From Bernardetia sp042180575 (GTDB lineage: Bacteria > Bacteroidota > Bacteroidia > Cytophagales > Bernardetiaceae), in the NCBI RefSeq assembly GCF_042180575.1, contig NZ_CP170094.1:3968001-4032000 (forward strand): a DNA stretch of 64,000 bases, given 5' to 3'. The notes below the pieces were generated by a model. That model saw only the letters and a program-made list of their open reading frames with translations. It was not told where the DNA came from and searched no databases. Shown here piece after piece: positions 1 to 8,417 of the stretch; position 1 is the stretch's first letter, and every line of letters starts with the position of its first letter. The translations under genes and the position numbers were made by a program.

Positions 1-1
1 G

Positions 2-511
2 TATTGTACAGATAGCCAAAATCCGATTATTTATGTTTGGAATGAAGAAACTCAAAAACTAGATGTAAAATGGACAAATCCAAAATGGCGTTCATTGCAA
101 GGAATTGCTTTTTCAGATAATGGAAAATGGGCTTTTGTGGCAGATTATTCTTCTACCATTTATCAAATAAATATTCAGACAGGGAAAATGACAGCTTTAG
201 AAGCTCCAAAAGGCTTTTCATTCAAAACTACTGACGGACTTTATCTCTATAAAAACAAACTTATTACAATTCAAAATGGAACAGTTCCGATGCGAATTTC
301 AAGTTTTGAGCTAGATATGGAAAAGCAAAAAGTAACAAAAGGAAAAATTTTGGAACAAGGAAATAATCATTTTGGAGAACCTACAAATGGTGTTTTGTAT
401 GAAAATAAATTTTTATATATTGCTAATAGCCAATGGGGAAATTATGACAGAGAAAACAAACCAAAAGAAGACTGGAAACCTGTTGTTATTTTGGAAATAG
501 AAATTGAATAA
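2..511 (+). CDS. SMP-30/NHL-like beta-propeller protein, 3' part only
   Basis: The reading frame is open from base 2 to a TAA at 509-511, so the true start lies left of the window. The visible 169 residues contain propeller-type strands: a segment around GIAFSDNGKWAFVAD, then SSTIYQIN and TDGLYLYKNKLITIQNG, and finally NGVLYENKFLYIANSQWG. This pattern resembles SMP-30/gluconolactonase or NHL-repeat six-bladed propellers, which are often secreted or periplasmic and may be lactonases or only binding scaffolds. No catalytic metal ligands can be assigned from the part seen. A TTG at 95 is only an internal leucine codon, not a convincing start. It is followed by a strong hairpin terminator at 617-653. 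Fold-level call fairly good, specific function unknown. Confidence 0.6.
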   Translation, partial: YCTDSQNPIIYVWNEETQKLDVKWTNPKWRSLQGIAFSDNGKWAFVADYSSTIYQINIQTGKMTALEAPKGFSFKTTDGLYLYKNKLITIQNGTVPMRISSFELDMEKQKVTKGKILEQGNNHFGEPTNGVLYENKFLYIANSQWGNYDRENKPKEDWKPVVILEIEIE

Positions 512-616
512 AAATAAGAAATTGTAAAATAGCTATGAAAGATATTTATAGAAGTATTGGTTTAAAAAAAGAAGAAAAATAGTATTTTGACCGTTAATAA
601 ATATGAATGTTATGAT

Positions 617-653
617 AAAAAGGCTTTGCATCATTTTTGAAGCAAAGCCTTTT
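617..653 (+). terminator. Rho-independent terminator, member of a repeated hairpin family
   Basis: A stem AAAAGGCTTTGC pairs with GCAAAGCCTTTT and ends in a T-run. The loop holds a TCA..TGA mini-stem. Three close relatives occur at 34639-34680, 36355-36395 and 36885-36925. It ends the transcript of the propeller gene before the OmpA-family gene at 698. Confidence 0.8.
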
Positions 654-697
654 TAGTTATTTTTGATAGTTATAAGAAAGCACTTATTTAATGAAAT

Positions 698-2758
698 ATG
701 AAAAAAAGAATAGTTATAATTTTATTGGTTTTTTTGAAAATCCCTCTTTGTTTTTCACAAATTGGTTATAATGAAAAGGAATATTTTCTGAATGGAAAAG
801 AAGACCTTAAAAATGAAAAATATCGAAGTGCACTCTATTATTTTGATGAAATAAAATCCGAAAACTCTCTCCATCAAGATGCAAAATATTATGCTGCTAT
901 TTGTAAGTTACATTTGCATTTACAAGAACAGGCTCTGAGCGAATTGAAGGCTGTAAATGTAACACATCTCAAAGAAAATACTCATTATTTTTATTGGTTA
1001 GCAGAGGCATATTTTCTCAATGAAGAGTTTGGAAATGCTCTTGAAATGCTTAAAATCTATGCTGACCATAATCAAAAAAATAGAATAGAAACCTACGACA
1101 AACTTCTTTCTCATCTCAGAACGGCATTAGAAATCTATCAAAGACCTGCAAATTATTTGGTGAAAAATATGGGGCAACACGTCAATTCGCCTTTTCATGA
1201 TTTTGGAGTGAGTAAAATTCCGTATTCTGATAATCTGATTTATAGTAGTAATAGACTGAGTTTTAAAGAAAAAATTACTGACCGTTATGATACCGAAATA
1301 CTTACGCTCTACAATGCCAAAATAGAAAAAAATGGAACAATAGAAGAAATTGAGCAATGGAATAAATCAGAGTCTTTGGATTCTCAATTTAGTGTTTTGC
1401 AGATTTTGAAATATGAACTTACTAGCAGCGATAAAACTTTTCTTATTTCTCAAAATGGAGATTTGAAAACACTCAAACGTGAAAAAGGAGTTTGGCAAAC
1501 ACCTCAATCATTCTCAGAGATATTAAGTGAAGAAAAGGGAATTCAAGAATATGCCTGTCTTTCTTATGATAAAAAAATGCTTGTTTTCGCTTCTGATTAT
1601 AAATCAAAAGGAAATTATGAACTTTTTGTTGCCATAAGAGAAAATGTAGAAAAAGATTTTGAGAAGCCTCAAGTTTTAGATAAAATAAATTCTAAATCAA
1701 GTGAAGTAACCCCTTTTTTAGATAGAAATAATATACTTTATTTTAGTTCGAATAGAGAAAATTCGGCAGGAGGCTTTGATGTTTTTAAGGCAGAGTTTGA
1801 TACTACTTCAAAGCTGTGGAAAGAACCAGTAATTCTTCCTTATCCAGTCAATAGTGTCGCTGATGATTTATATTTTAGCATTGATAACTCTAAAAATCAA
1901 ACGAATCAATTAGGTTATTTTGTTTCTAATAGAATAAATGGACAAGGAGGAGATGATATTTATGAAGTGTTCTTTTTTGATTCAGTAGAGGTAAAAGGAC
2001 AATTTAGAGAACGAACACTAGAAAAAAAACCAGTCCAAAATGCTGATATTATATTCAAAAGTATAAATTATGCAGTAGATAGCGCAACTTTTCAAACTAA
2101 AACAGATGAAGAAGGGTTTTATGAAATTAATATTCCAATATATTTGAAAAGCAAAGTTGAAAAGCAAGTAAATTCTAATTATCAAATGAAACCAAATAAT
2201 GAAACTGTTTTTAATATAGAAATACGTTATCAAAATAGATTAGCTTATCAAGACCAAATTTCATTAAATCCTTATATGCTTGCTCAACGGAATTCTAAAA
2301 ATTATGTAATCAATGCGTATTTGTATGTAGAAGAAAAAATTGTTACAAATGAAAGTCAGTCAGAAAATAAGAAATTATTACAAAAACTGATTAATAACTC
2401 ATCTATAAATAAAGGTAAAAGTATAACACTAAAAAATATTTATTTTGAAAATGGAAATGCTACTTTGAAACCAGAATCTTATCAAATGTTAGAAGAGGTA
2501 GCAGGTTTTTTAAATGAAAATCAATCAATTTCTTTGGAGATAATTGGGCATACAGATAATGTGGGAACTGCCTCTCAAAATCTTATTTTATCTAAAGAAA
2601 GAGCGCAAAGTATAATTGATTTTTTGATAGAAAAAGGAGTAGAAAAAACAAGATTGAAAGCAAATGGCTATGGACAAGAAAGACCAATCGCTAGTAATGA
2701 CGACGAGAAAGAAGGACGAGAACTAAATCGCAGAATTGAAGTAAAGGTTTTGGATTAG
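698..2758 (+). CDS. PorE-like outer membrane/peptidoglycan anchor: TPR, beta-propeller, CRD, OmpA C-terminal domain
   Basis: The 686-residue protein starts with a signal peptide (cleaved near residue 21, LCFSQ). It continues with TPR-like helices (about 25-125) and a PD40-type propeller (about 155-430) with repeated YFSSNR/FVSNRINGQGGDDIYEV signatures. A carboxypeptidase-regulatory-like Ig domain (about 432-545) follows, then an OmpA_C domain (about 581-685). In the OmpA domain IGHTDNVG and the final NRRIEVKV are the peptidoglycan-binding motifs. This four-part order is that of PorE of the Porphyromonas type IX secretion system, which tethers the T9SS to peptidoglycan. T9SS core genes porP-gldKLM lie 44 kb downstream in the same window. 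Paralogues with the same order exist in many Bacteroidota, so equivalence to PorE is inference. An AT-rich leader and a terminator precede it; it is probably monocistronic. Confidence 0.75.
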   Translation: MKKRIVIILLVFLKIPLCFSQIGYNEKEYFLNGKEDLKNEKYRSALYYFDEIKSENSLHQDAKYYAAICKLHLHLQEQALSELKAVNVTHLKENTHYFYWLAEAYFLNEEFGNALEMLKIYADHNQKNRIETYDKLLSHLRTALEIYQRPANYLVKNMGQHVNSPFHDFGVSKIPYSDNLIYSSNRLSFKEKITDRYDTEILTLYNAKIEKNGTIEEIEQWNKSESLDSQFSVLQILKYELTSSDKTFLISQNGDLKTLKREKGVWQTPQSFSEILSEEKGIQEYACLSYDKKMLVFASDYKSKGNYELFVAIRENVEKDFEKPQVLDKINSKSSEVTPFLDRNNILYFSSNRENSAGGFDVFKAEFDTTSKLWKEPVILPYPVNSVADDLYFSIDNSKNQTNQLGYFVSNRINGQGGDDIYEVFFFDSVEVKGQFRERTLEKKPVQNADIIFKSINYAVDSATFQTKTDEEGFYEINIPIYLKSKVEKQVNSNYQMKPNNETVFNIEIRYQNRLAYQDQISLNPYMLAQRNSKNYVINAYLYVEEKIVTNESQSENKKLLQKLINNSSINKGKSITLKNIYFENGNATLKPESYQMLEEVAGFLNENQSISLEIIGHTDNVGTASQNLILSKERAQSIIDFLIEKGVEKTRLKANGYGQERPIASNDDEKEGRELNRRIEVKVLD

Positions 2759-2771
2759 AATTTTAATTTTT

Positions 2772-2799
2772 CAGTTGTGCAGCCACTGGTTGCATAATT
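2772..2799. terminator. Hairpin between convergent genes
   Basis: TTGTGCAGCC and GGTTGCATAA form a stem of about 11 bp (with G-U pairs) around a 3-nt loop. It lies between the converging ends of the PorE-like gene and the HAMP-GAF-PAS gene. The following T-rich stretch on the + strand suggests a weak terminator. It is also unusually GC-rich for this region. Confidence 0.45.
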
Positions 2800-2806
2800 T
2801 ATCTTT

Positions 2807-4954
2807 TTATATAATTGGCTCAATATCTTCATACTCTGTAAAACGAACAGGGTTAAGCGAAGTTACGTCTCTATTCACAATAGCAAAACCAGTAATTACT
2901 CCATTGGTAGCAATAAGAGGGAAGAATTCTAATTCATAATACATATCTTCAAATTCAGAGTTTTTGATATTCGAAACCATTGTAAATGATTCGCCACCCA
3001 AAGCACGTTCATAATAAGGCTTCCAGTATTCAAGTTGTTCTTGTGTTAAGATTTCTAAAATATTTGAGCCATTCGGAACTTCTGTACCTTTTAATCTTCG
3101 AAGCATTGCAGCATACGAACGATTCAGAACCTTAATGTTATAGTGTTGATCAAGAGCCAAAATCATACTTTTTGTGCTATTTACAACAGCTTCGTAGTTA
3201 GTTAAGCGTTCTCTCAAATCTCCTTGAATGCGTTCTAGTTCTTCTTGGGTAGTGGTAAGCTCTTCCATACTTTGACGCATTTCCTCTTCTTGCGCTCGCA
3301 TCTGTTCGGCATACATTTGAGATTCTTCTAAAAGTAATTTTGTGCGTTCATTACTTCGTACATTGGAAAGAGTTGCAGCCACACTTTCAGATAATTTAAT
3401 GACAAAAGCAAGCTGATATTCTTCAATGGGTTTGAAAGAAGCAATTTCAATAACACCGTGTACTTCATCATTCGAAATCAAAGGAACAATTAATAGATAA
3501 CTAGGTGTTGCTTCTCCTAGACCAGAAGTAAGACGAATATAATCAGAAGATATTTGATTAAAGTACAAATGTCCTTTTTCCATAACTGCCTGACCTAAAA
3601 GCCCTTGTTCGACAGGAATAGATTGTTTTATGAATTTCTGTTTGTTGTAGGCATAAGCAGCTTTTAAGACTAGATTTGCTTTTGCATCTTTATCATCTCC
3701 TTCTTTTTCTAAACTATAAATTCCACCTTGATTGGCATCTAAATAATGAACTAAATTAGAGATAAGTTGATAAGAAAGGGCTTGCATATCTTGTGCATGT
3801 TGGCGCAAAATATCTGAAAATTTTGCTGTTCCTTCATTCGCCCAGTTTCTTCGTTTGTCTTCTTCAGAATTTTGTTTTAGGTCATTTCGCATCTCCAAAA
3901 GAGCGTATCCCAATGTATCTTTTTTGCTTCTGACTTCAAATGCCTCATCAAAATTCCCTTTTCCTACTTGGGTTGCAAAATCTGTAATATGCTCTAATCC
4001 TTGTGAAAAACGACTCAAATCTTGAATCAAATTACCTACTTCATCGTGAGAACGAGCCAAAAGATTACGAGAAATATCACCTGCTGCCAAACGATTGATA
4101 AGCTGACGAATTTTGAGAAGTGGATGTAGAGAGGTCTTGACAACAAACCAATATCCTAAACCAATAACGATAGCATTAATTAAGAAAAGTGCAACCATCC
4201 AATAACGCAAACGAATTTGGTCATAATGCAAACGAGTAGAAAGGGAATTTTCTAAATTTTTATTAAGTAAAATGAGTTTTTCAGCATTTCTGATAATGAA
4301 ATTTACATCTGGAACAATATTTCCATTTAAGACATTATCAAACCGATATTCCATTTTTCTATAATTGGTAGAAAAGTTGGTAGATGTTGTTGTTTCATCA
4401 AATGAATATGATAAATCATCCAAACCACTCAAACCTCCTAAATTCCCCAAAGAAAATAAATCTTCTTCTACTGGAAGTTGTGTTGTTGTACTTGTTTTTT
4501 CAGGGATATAATAGACAAGAACACTATCATGATGCAACTGAGTAGTCGTTCTTATTTTGGTAAATCGTTTGTCAAATTCTTTCCAAAGGCGTTGAAAGGC
4601 TATTAATTGGTTAGTAATATCTTCTCCGACAGGCTCTACTTCTATTTCTTCATCAAAACGAGCTTTATATATTCCTCCATTTTGCAAAATATCTAAATGA
4701 GAATTAATCGAACTTACTCGGTTACTAAGGTCATTAAGGTCAGTTTGTTGGTTGCCATCTACTACATTTCGGAGATAAAAAATAGCTTGTTGAATTGCCA
4801 TTCCATTGCGCTGGGCAATATCTAACTTTGTTCCATCATCTAAAATATTAGAATCTAGTCGAAAAACTAAAAAATAGTGAAGTAAAAGCATCACAAACAA
4901 TCCTGAAAACAGAATAGCTAATTTTTGACTAATTTTTAGATGTTGGAAATTCAT
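2807..4954 (-). CDS. Membrane sensor with HAMP, GAF and PAS domains, no output domain
   Basis: The 715-residue protein has a first membrane helix at about 13-30 and a periplasmic sensor region of about 215 residues. A second helix (about 250-272, ALFLINAIVIGLGYW) is followed by a HAMP linker (about 275-325). Next come a GAF domain (about 390-540), a Glu/Gln-rich coiled coil (about 545-585) and a PAS domain (about 590-700). The protein ends straight after the PAS domain; no H-box, ATPase, GGDEF or methyl-accepting domain is seen. In Cytophagales, related HAMP-GAF-coil proteins usually run into a histidine kinase or phosphatase. This one may signal through a partner, or act as a scaffold. It has its own upstream region and is likely transcribed alone. 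Domain calls are good; the role is unknown. Confidence 0.7.
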   Translation of the reverse strand: MNFQHLKISQKLAILFSGLFVMLLLHYFLVFRLDSNILDDGTKLDIAQRNGMAIQQAIFYLRNVVDGNQQTDLNDLSNRVSSINSHLDILQNGGIYKARFDEEIEVEPVGEDITNQLIAFQRLWKEFDKRFTKIRTTTQLHHDSVLVYYIPEKTSTTTQLPVEEDLFSLGNLGGLSGLDDLSYSFDETTTSTNFSTNYRKMEYRFDNVLNGNIVPDVNFIIRNAEKLILLNKNLENSLSTRLHYDQIRLRYWMVALFLINAIVIGLGYWFVVKTSLHPLLKIRQLINRLAAGDISRNLLARSHDEVGNLIQDLSRFSQGLEHITDFATQVGKGNFDEAFEVRSKKDTLGYALLEMRNDLKQNSEEDKRRNWANEGTAKFSDILRQHAQDMQALSYQLISNLVHYLDANQGGIYSLEKEGDDKDAKANLVLKAAYAYNKQKFIKQSIPVEQGLLGQAVMEKGHLYFNQISSDYIRLTSGLGEATPSYLLIVPLISNDEVHGVIEIASFKPIEEYQLAFVIKLSESVAATLSNVRSNERTKLLLEESQMYAEQMRAQEEEMRQSMEELTTTQEELERIQGDLRERLTNYEAVVNSTKSMILALDQHYNIKVLNRSYAAMLRRLKGTEVPNGSNILEILTQEQLEYWKPYYERALGGESFTMVSNIKNSEFEDMYYELEFFPLIATNGVITGFAIVNRDVTSLNPVRFTEYEDIEPII

Positions 4955-5062
4955 AAATAATAAGGAATAATTATCAAAACTATTCAGAAAAAAATAGTAG
5001 AATCAAAAGATACAAAAAGAATTTAGCAGTTTCAATTTTTGGAAACCTTTTTAATAAAAAAA

Positions 5063-6028
5063 TTAAATTTTAATTACTTTGATGGTAAATAAAACGTCAA
5101 TAATTGCCAAAAACAAGGCTGCATACAAGAAATAATAATATTTATTTGTCGTTGTATCAATTTGCTTTACACCTCTTACTTCTCCTTGAATAGATTGAAT
5201 AGAGTTTATTAGTCGTTGAACATCATTTTTTGTTTCTCCAATTTCAAAATATTTACCTCCTGTTTGACTTGCTAAGTCTTGCAAATCAGATGGATTTAAT
5301 TTTGTAATAATCGTTTCTCCATTGCGTTGGTCTTTTTTGAAACCACTTCCACTAGGTATTTTCCCTCCTTGTTCTGTTCCGATTCCTAAAGCAAAAAGTT
5401 TGATGCCCAAATCTTCAATTTCATCGATAGCATCGCCAGTTTCTTCTCCAAAATCTTCTCCATCACTTATCATAATGATAATTTTTGAATTTGTTTTGGT
5501 TTCTTTATCACTTTCAAATTTTTCTAAAGCCATTTTCAAAGGTGGTGCAAAATCAGTTCCTCCACTTGGTACAAGTCCAGTATTCAATGATTCTAAGATT
5601 AGTCTCAATGCACTTTGGTCGCTTGTAAGTGGACATTGTAAGAATGCTTCCGATGAGAAAATTATAATCCCTTGTCTATCCGACGGAAATGCTGCCGTAA
5701 TTCCTTTGAGTTCGTGTTTTATTCGCTCCATTCTTGAAGGTTGAATATCTATGGCATCCATCGAACGAGATAAATCTACCAAATAAAAAATATCTTTACC
5801 TACACTTTTTACTTCTTGTTTTGTTTCACCAAAAGAAGGTCCTAAAAGAGCCAAAATAAGTAAAGTAAAATAGCTACTTCGGAGTGCAAATTTTAACCAA
5901 ACATATTTCGAAGAAGTCCGAAGGTAGGTTGCCTTTTTATGCGTTCTAAAAATATAAAGTCCATATAAAAGTAAAAAAATAAGAATAAATACAGTTTCAA
6001 GAATTCCTAAATCGTTGTTCCAAATCAT
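5063..6028 (-). CDS. BatA/BatB-like VWA membrane protein
   Basis: The 321-residue protein has two N-terminal membrane helices (about 11-27 and 48-65), a von Willebrand A domain (about 78-280) and a C-terminal helix (about 297-316). The metal-ion-dependent adhesion site is intact: D85-x-S87-x-S89 in DLSRSM, the threonine of SGGTDF and the aspartate of ISDGEDFG. This is the layout of BatA/BatB proteins of the Bacteroidota aerotolerance operon, which sit in the inner membrane with the VWA domain in the periplasm. No MoxR ATPase, DUF58 protein or second Bat gene is adjacent, so this is an orphan copy and the aerotolerance link is inference. The start ATG is at 6026-6028; a palindromic hairpin lies just upstream at 6050-6096. 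Confidence 0.75.
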   Translation of the reverse strand: MIWNNDLGILETVFILIFLLLYGLYIFRTHKKATYLRTSSKYVWLKFALRSSYFTLLILALLGPSFGETKQEVKSVGKDIFYLVDLSRSMDAIDIQPSRMERIKHELKGITAAFPSDRQGIIIFSSEAFLQCPLTSDQSALRLILESLNTGLVPSGGTDFAPPLKMALEKFESDKETKTNSKIIIMISDGEDFGEETGDAIDEIEDLGIKLFALGIGTEQGGKIPSGSGFKKDQRNGETIITKLNPSDLQDLASQTGGKYFEIGETKNDVQRLINSIQSIQGEVRGVKQIDTTTNKYYYFLYAALFLAIIDVLFTIKVIKI

Positions 6029-6411
6029 AATATAATAAAAAGTCTAGGTATTTGTTGGTGTTGCTATCACGAAAATACCAACAAAGGCGTGTTTTTTAAT
6101 TAAAATAATTGAGTGAAAGTAAGCAAAAACTGTGATTTATAGGAATTTTTTAGTGTAATTTATCAAAATTGCACTCAATTTATCTTGATACTTTGCTATA
6201 ATTTTGAACTACTTAGCCTTATTGGTTGATGATTTTTATGATCTATATGATGAATGAAGATTAAATACAATGAAGGACTCGCTTTTTTATTTTAGAAGTT
6301 GTTATTATTGGTTTTTATTCAGTAAAATTGCATTCCTATTTATTTTAATTCATAAAAAACATTGACTAATATACATTAGGATTCTCTTTTTTTACCATAA
6401 AAAATAATTTC
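6029..6411. other. Intergenic region with hairpin and the left inverted repeat of the GxxExxY cassette
   Basis: No gene is supported here. It holds a palindromic repeat (6050-6096), a 9-bp inverted repeat AATTGAGTG/CACTCAATT (6107-6115 and 6172-6180), and the left arm of the cassette (from 6218). Confidence 0.6.
6050..6096 (-). repeat. Dispersed palindromic repeat, GTTGGTGT family, copy 1
   Basis: TTGTTGGTGTT (6052-6062) pairs with AATACCAACAA (6074-6084). Read on the minus strand it resembles the copies at 27458-27503 (+) and 62345-62386 (-), including the flanking GCCTTTG motif. Confidence 0.65.
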
Positions 6412-6852
6412 ATGCAAAAAGCAAACTATCAACATAGTGACCTAACGAAAAAAATTATAGGAGCATTTTTTACTGTTTATAACACGCTAGGTCATGGTTT
6501 TTTGGAAGCTGTGTATGAAAAAGCATTATGTATAGAACTGACTAAAATAGGATTGAAAGCACAAACCCAAATTCCTATAAAAGTATATTATAATGAGTTT
6601 GAAGTATGACATTATTTTGCTGATATATTAGTAGAGGATAAAGTTATTTTAGAATTAAAGGCTATCAAAAACCTTTTAGCCGAACATGAAGCACAATTAC
6701 AAAATTATTTAAAAGCGACTGGTTTGGATGTTGGCTTATTATTGAATTTTGGAGTAGAGCCTGTATTTAAAAGAAGAACAAGACTTATAAAAAAATAAAT
6801 TTGTATTTATCTTCACTCATCATAAAAATCATATAGATCATTAACCAATAAG
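6218..6852. mobile_element. Inverted-repeat-bounded cassette carrying a GxxExxY gene
   Basis: A left arm (6218-6270) and a right arm (6801-6852) are inverted copies of each other over about 50 bases. Both begin CTTATTGGTT, then carry the two 9-mers TTTTATGAT and CTATATGAT (in swapped order), then GAxTGAAGAT and AAATACAA. The arms enclose only the GxxExxY pseudogene. A gene-free relative with both arms lies at 22285-22411. No transposase is encoded. It looks like a non-autonomous mobile cassette or a trapped gene between repeats; mobility is inference. Confidence 0.55.
6412..6798 (+). pseudogene. GxxExxY (PDDEXK_3-like) protein, interrupted by an in-frame TGA
   Basis: The frame starts at ATG 6412 and would give 128 residues, the usual family length, ending at TAA 6796-6798. 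It is broken by a TGA at 6607-6609. The first part has the name-giving GHGFLEAVYEKAL (G..E..Y) motif. The part after the stop continues in the same frame without a break: HYFADILVEDKVILELKAIK, then EHEAQLQNYLKATG and VGLLLNFG. The aspartate of FAD and the E-x-K of LELK, the predicted nuclease residues, lie after the stop. The stop sits where relatives usually have a glycine, so one base change of GGA to TGA would explain it. It lies inside the inverted-repeat cassette. Either a dead gene or a sequencing error. Confidence 0.85.
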
Positions 6853-6868
6853 TTCCAGTATTTTAAAC

Positions 6869-8389
6869 ATGTCCCCACAAACTACCCTTTTCGTTCTTAT
6901 CGCTTATTTCGGAGTTTTATTCTTTATTTCTTGGCGCACATCAAGAGGCGCAACTACCGAAACTTTTTTCACTGCCAATCGAAATGCACCTTGGTATTTG
7001 GTGGCTTTCGGAATGATTGGTGCATCACTTTCTGGTGTTACTTTTATCTCTGTTCCAGGGCAGGTGGGAGCGAATGCCTTTAGTTATATGCAAATCGTTT
7101 TTGGCTATTTATTGGGTTATTTGGTCATCGCAACCGTTTTGCTTCCTCTATATTACAAACACAATCTAACTTCCATTTATGAATACCTAAATACTCGTTT
7201 TGGTTTTTGGTCGTACAAAACAGGAGCTAGTTTTTTTATTTTATCTCGGATTGTAGGCTCTGCTTTTCGTTTGTTTTTGGCTGCTGGTGTATTGCAGATT
7301 TTTCTTTTTGAGCCATTAGGAATTCCGTTTGAAATAGCTGTTTTTGTTACGATTATTTTGGTTTTGCTTTATACTTTTCAAGGAGGAATCAAGACGATTG
7401 TTTGGACAGACACCCTGCAAACTCTTTTTATGCTTTTAGCTGTCGGAATTACGATTGTAATGATAGGAAAAGAACTAGGATTAAATTCTATTTCAGAAAT
7501 TTATGCTTCTGTTTCGGATAATTCTATGAGCAAAACCTTCTTTTGGGATATGAATACACCAAAAAATTTCTATAAACAGTTTTTGGGAGGTGCTTTTATT
7601 GCTATCACAATGACAGGATTAGACCAAGATATGATGCAAAAAAACTTGTCTTGCAAAACGCTCAAAGAATCTCAAAAAAATATATTTTGGTTTAGTATCG
7701 TCTTAGTTTTTGTCAATTTATTGTTCCTTGCTATGGGTGCGCTTTTATATATGTATGCAGGCGCAAAAGGAATAGAAATTCCAGAAGCAACAGATATGCT
7801 TTATCCAATTATTGCCAAAAATCATTTGCCAGCTCTTGCAGGAATTTTATTTTTAATCGGAATTATTGCAGCAGCTTATTCTAGTGCAGATTCGGCTCTT
7901 ACAGCTCTTACGACTTCTTTTTGTGTGGATTTTTTAGGTTTTAATGATAAAGACTCTTCAAATTCGATTTTGACAGATAAAAATACAGAAACTAAAATCA
8001 TTGATTTACCCCAAAAACAAGTTTTAAACGAACAAGAAAAAAAATCTACTCGCTTGAAAGTACAAGTCGGTTTTGCAGCCGTTTTATTTTTTGTAATTGT
8101 GGCACTTCATTATATCAATGATAGATCAGTTATTGATGGAATTTTTACGGCAGCAGGTTATACTTATGGTCCTTTATTGGGTTTGTATGCCTTTGGAATG
8201 TTTACCAAAATTCAAATAAAAGATAATTTTACACCTTTTATTTGTGTGATTGCGCCTATTATTACATTTTCTTTGGTTTCATTTATCAATAATTCGCCTG
8301 AAATTTTTGGAGGTTATAAAATCGGTTACGAAGCTATTTTGATAAATGGTGGACTTACTTTTTTAGGGCTTTTGTTGGCTAAGAAATAA
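6869..8389 (+). CDS. Sodium:solute symporter (SSF family)
   Basis: The 506-residue protein is very hydrophobic, with about 13 membrane helices. The N-terminal FFTANRNAPWYLVAFGMIG segment is typical of the SSS family, as are GASLSGVTFISVPG and the later GLDQDMMQKNLSCKT stretch. A Ser/Ala-rich AAYSSADSALTALTTSF segment (near residue 340) is where SSF proteins bind sodium. It probably imports an organic solute (sugar, carboxylate or similar) driven by sodium; the substrate cannot be read. A hydrophilic cytoplasmic loop of about 50 residues lies near residues 355-400. The start ATG follows the right arm of the GxxExxY cassette by only 16 bases, so that arm may carry or replace its promoter. It converges on cdaA with only 28 bases between. 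Confidence 0.85.
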   Translation: MSPQTTLFVLIAYFGVLFFISWRTSRGATTETFFTANRNAPWYLVAFGMIGASLSGVTFISVPGQVGANAFSYMQIVFGYLLGYLVIATVLLPLYYKHNLTSIYEYLNTRFGFWSYKTGASFFILSRIVGSAFRLFLAAGVLQIFLFEPLGIPFEIAVFVTIILVLLYTFQGGIKTIVWTDTLQTLFMLLAVGITIVMIGKELGLNSISEIYASVSDNSMSKTFFWDMNTPKNFYKQFLGGAFIAITMTGLDQDMMQKNLSCKTLKESQKNIFWFSIVLVFVNLLFLAMGALLYMYAGAKGIEIPEATDMLYPIIAKNHLPALAGILFLIGIIAAAYSSADSALTALTTSFCVDFLGFNDKDSSNSILTDKNTETKIIDLPQKQVLNEQEKKSTRLKVQVGFAAVLFFVIVALHYINDRSVIDGIFTAAGYTYGPLLGLYAFGMFTKIQIKDNFTPFICVIAPIITFSLVSFINNSPEIFGGYKIGYEAILINGGLTFLGLLLAKK

Positions 8390-8417
8390 AAATTATTTGT
8401 AATACTATCTACAGAAT

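Noticed and set aside
5322..5744. 140-residue + strand frame inside the VWA gene
   Set aside because: Ser/Leu/Ile-rich antisense shadow of a clearly real gene.
6607..6609. TGA in the GxxExxY gene as a recoded codon
   Set aside because: No selenocysteine-like context and relatives have glycine here; other genes in the window use TGA as stop (for example near 43699).
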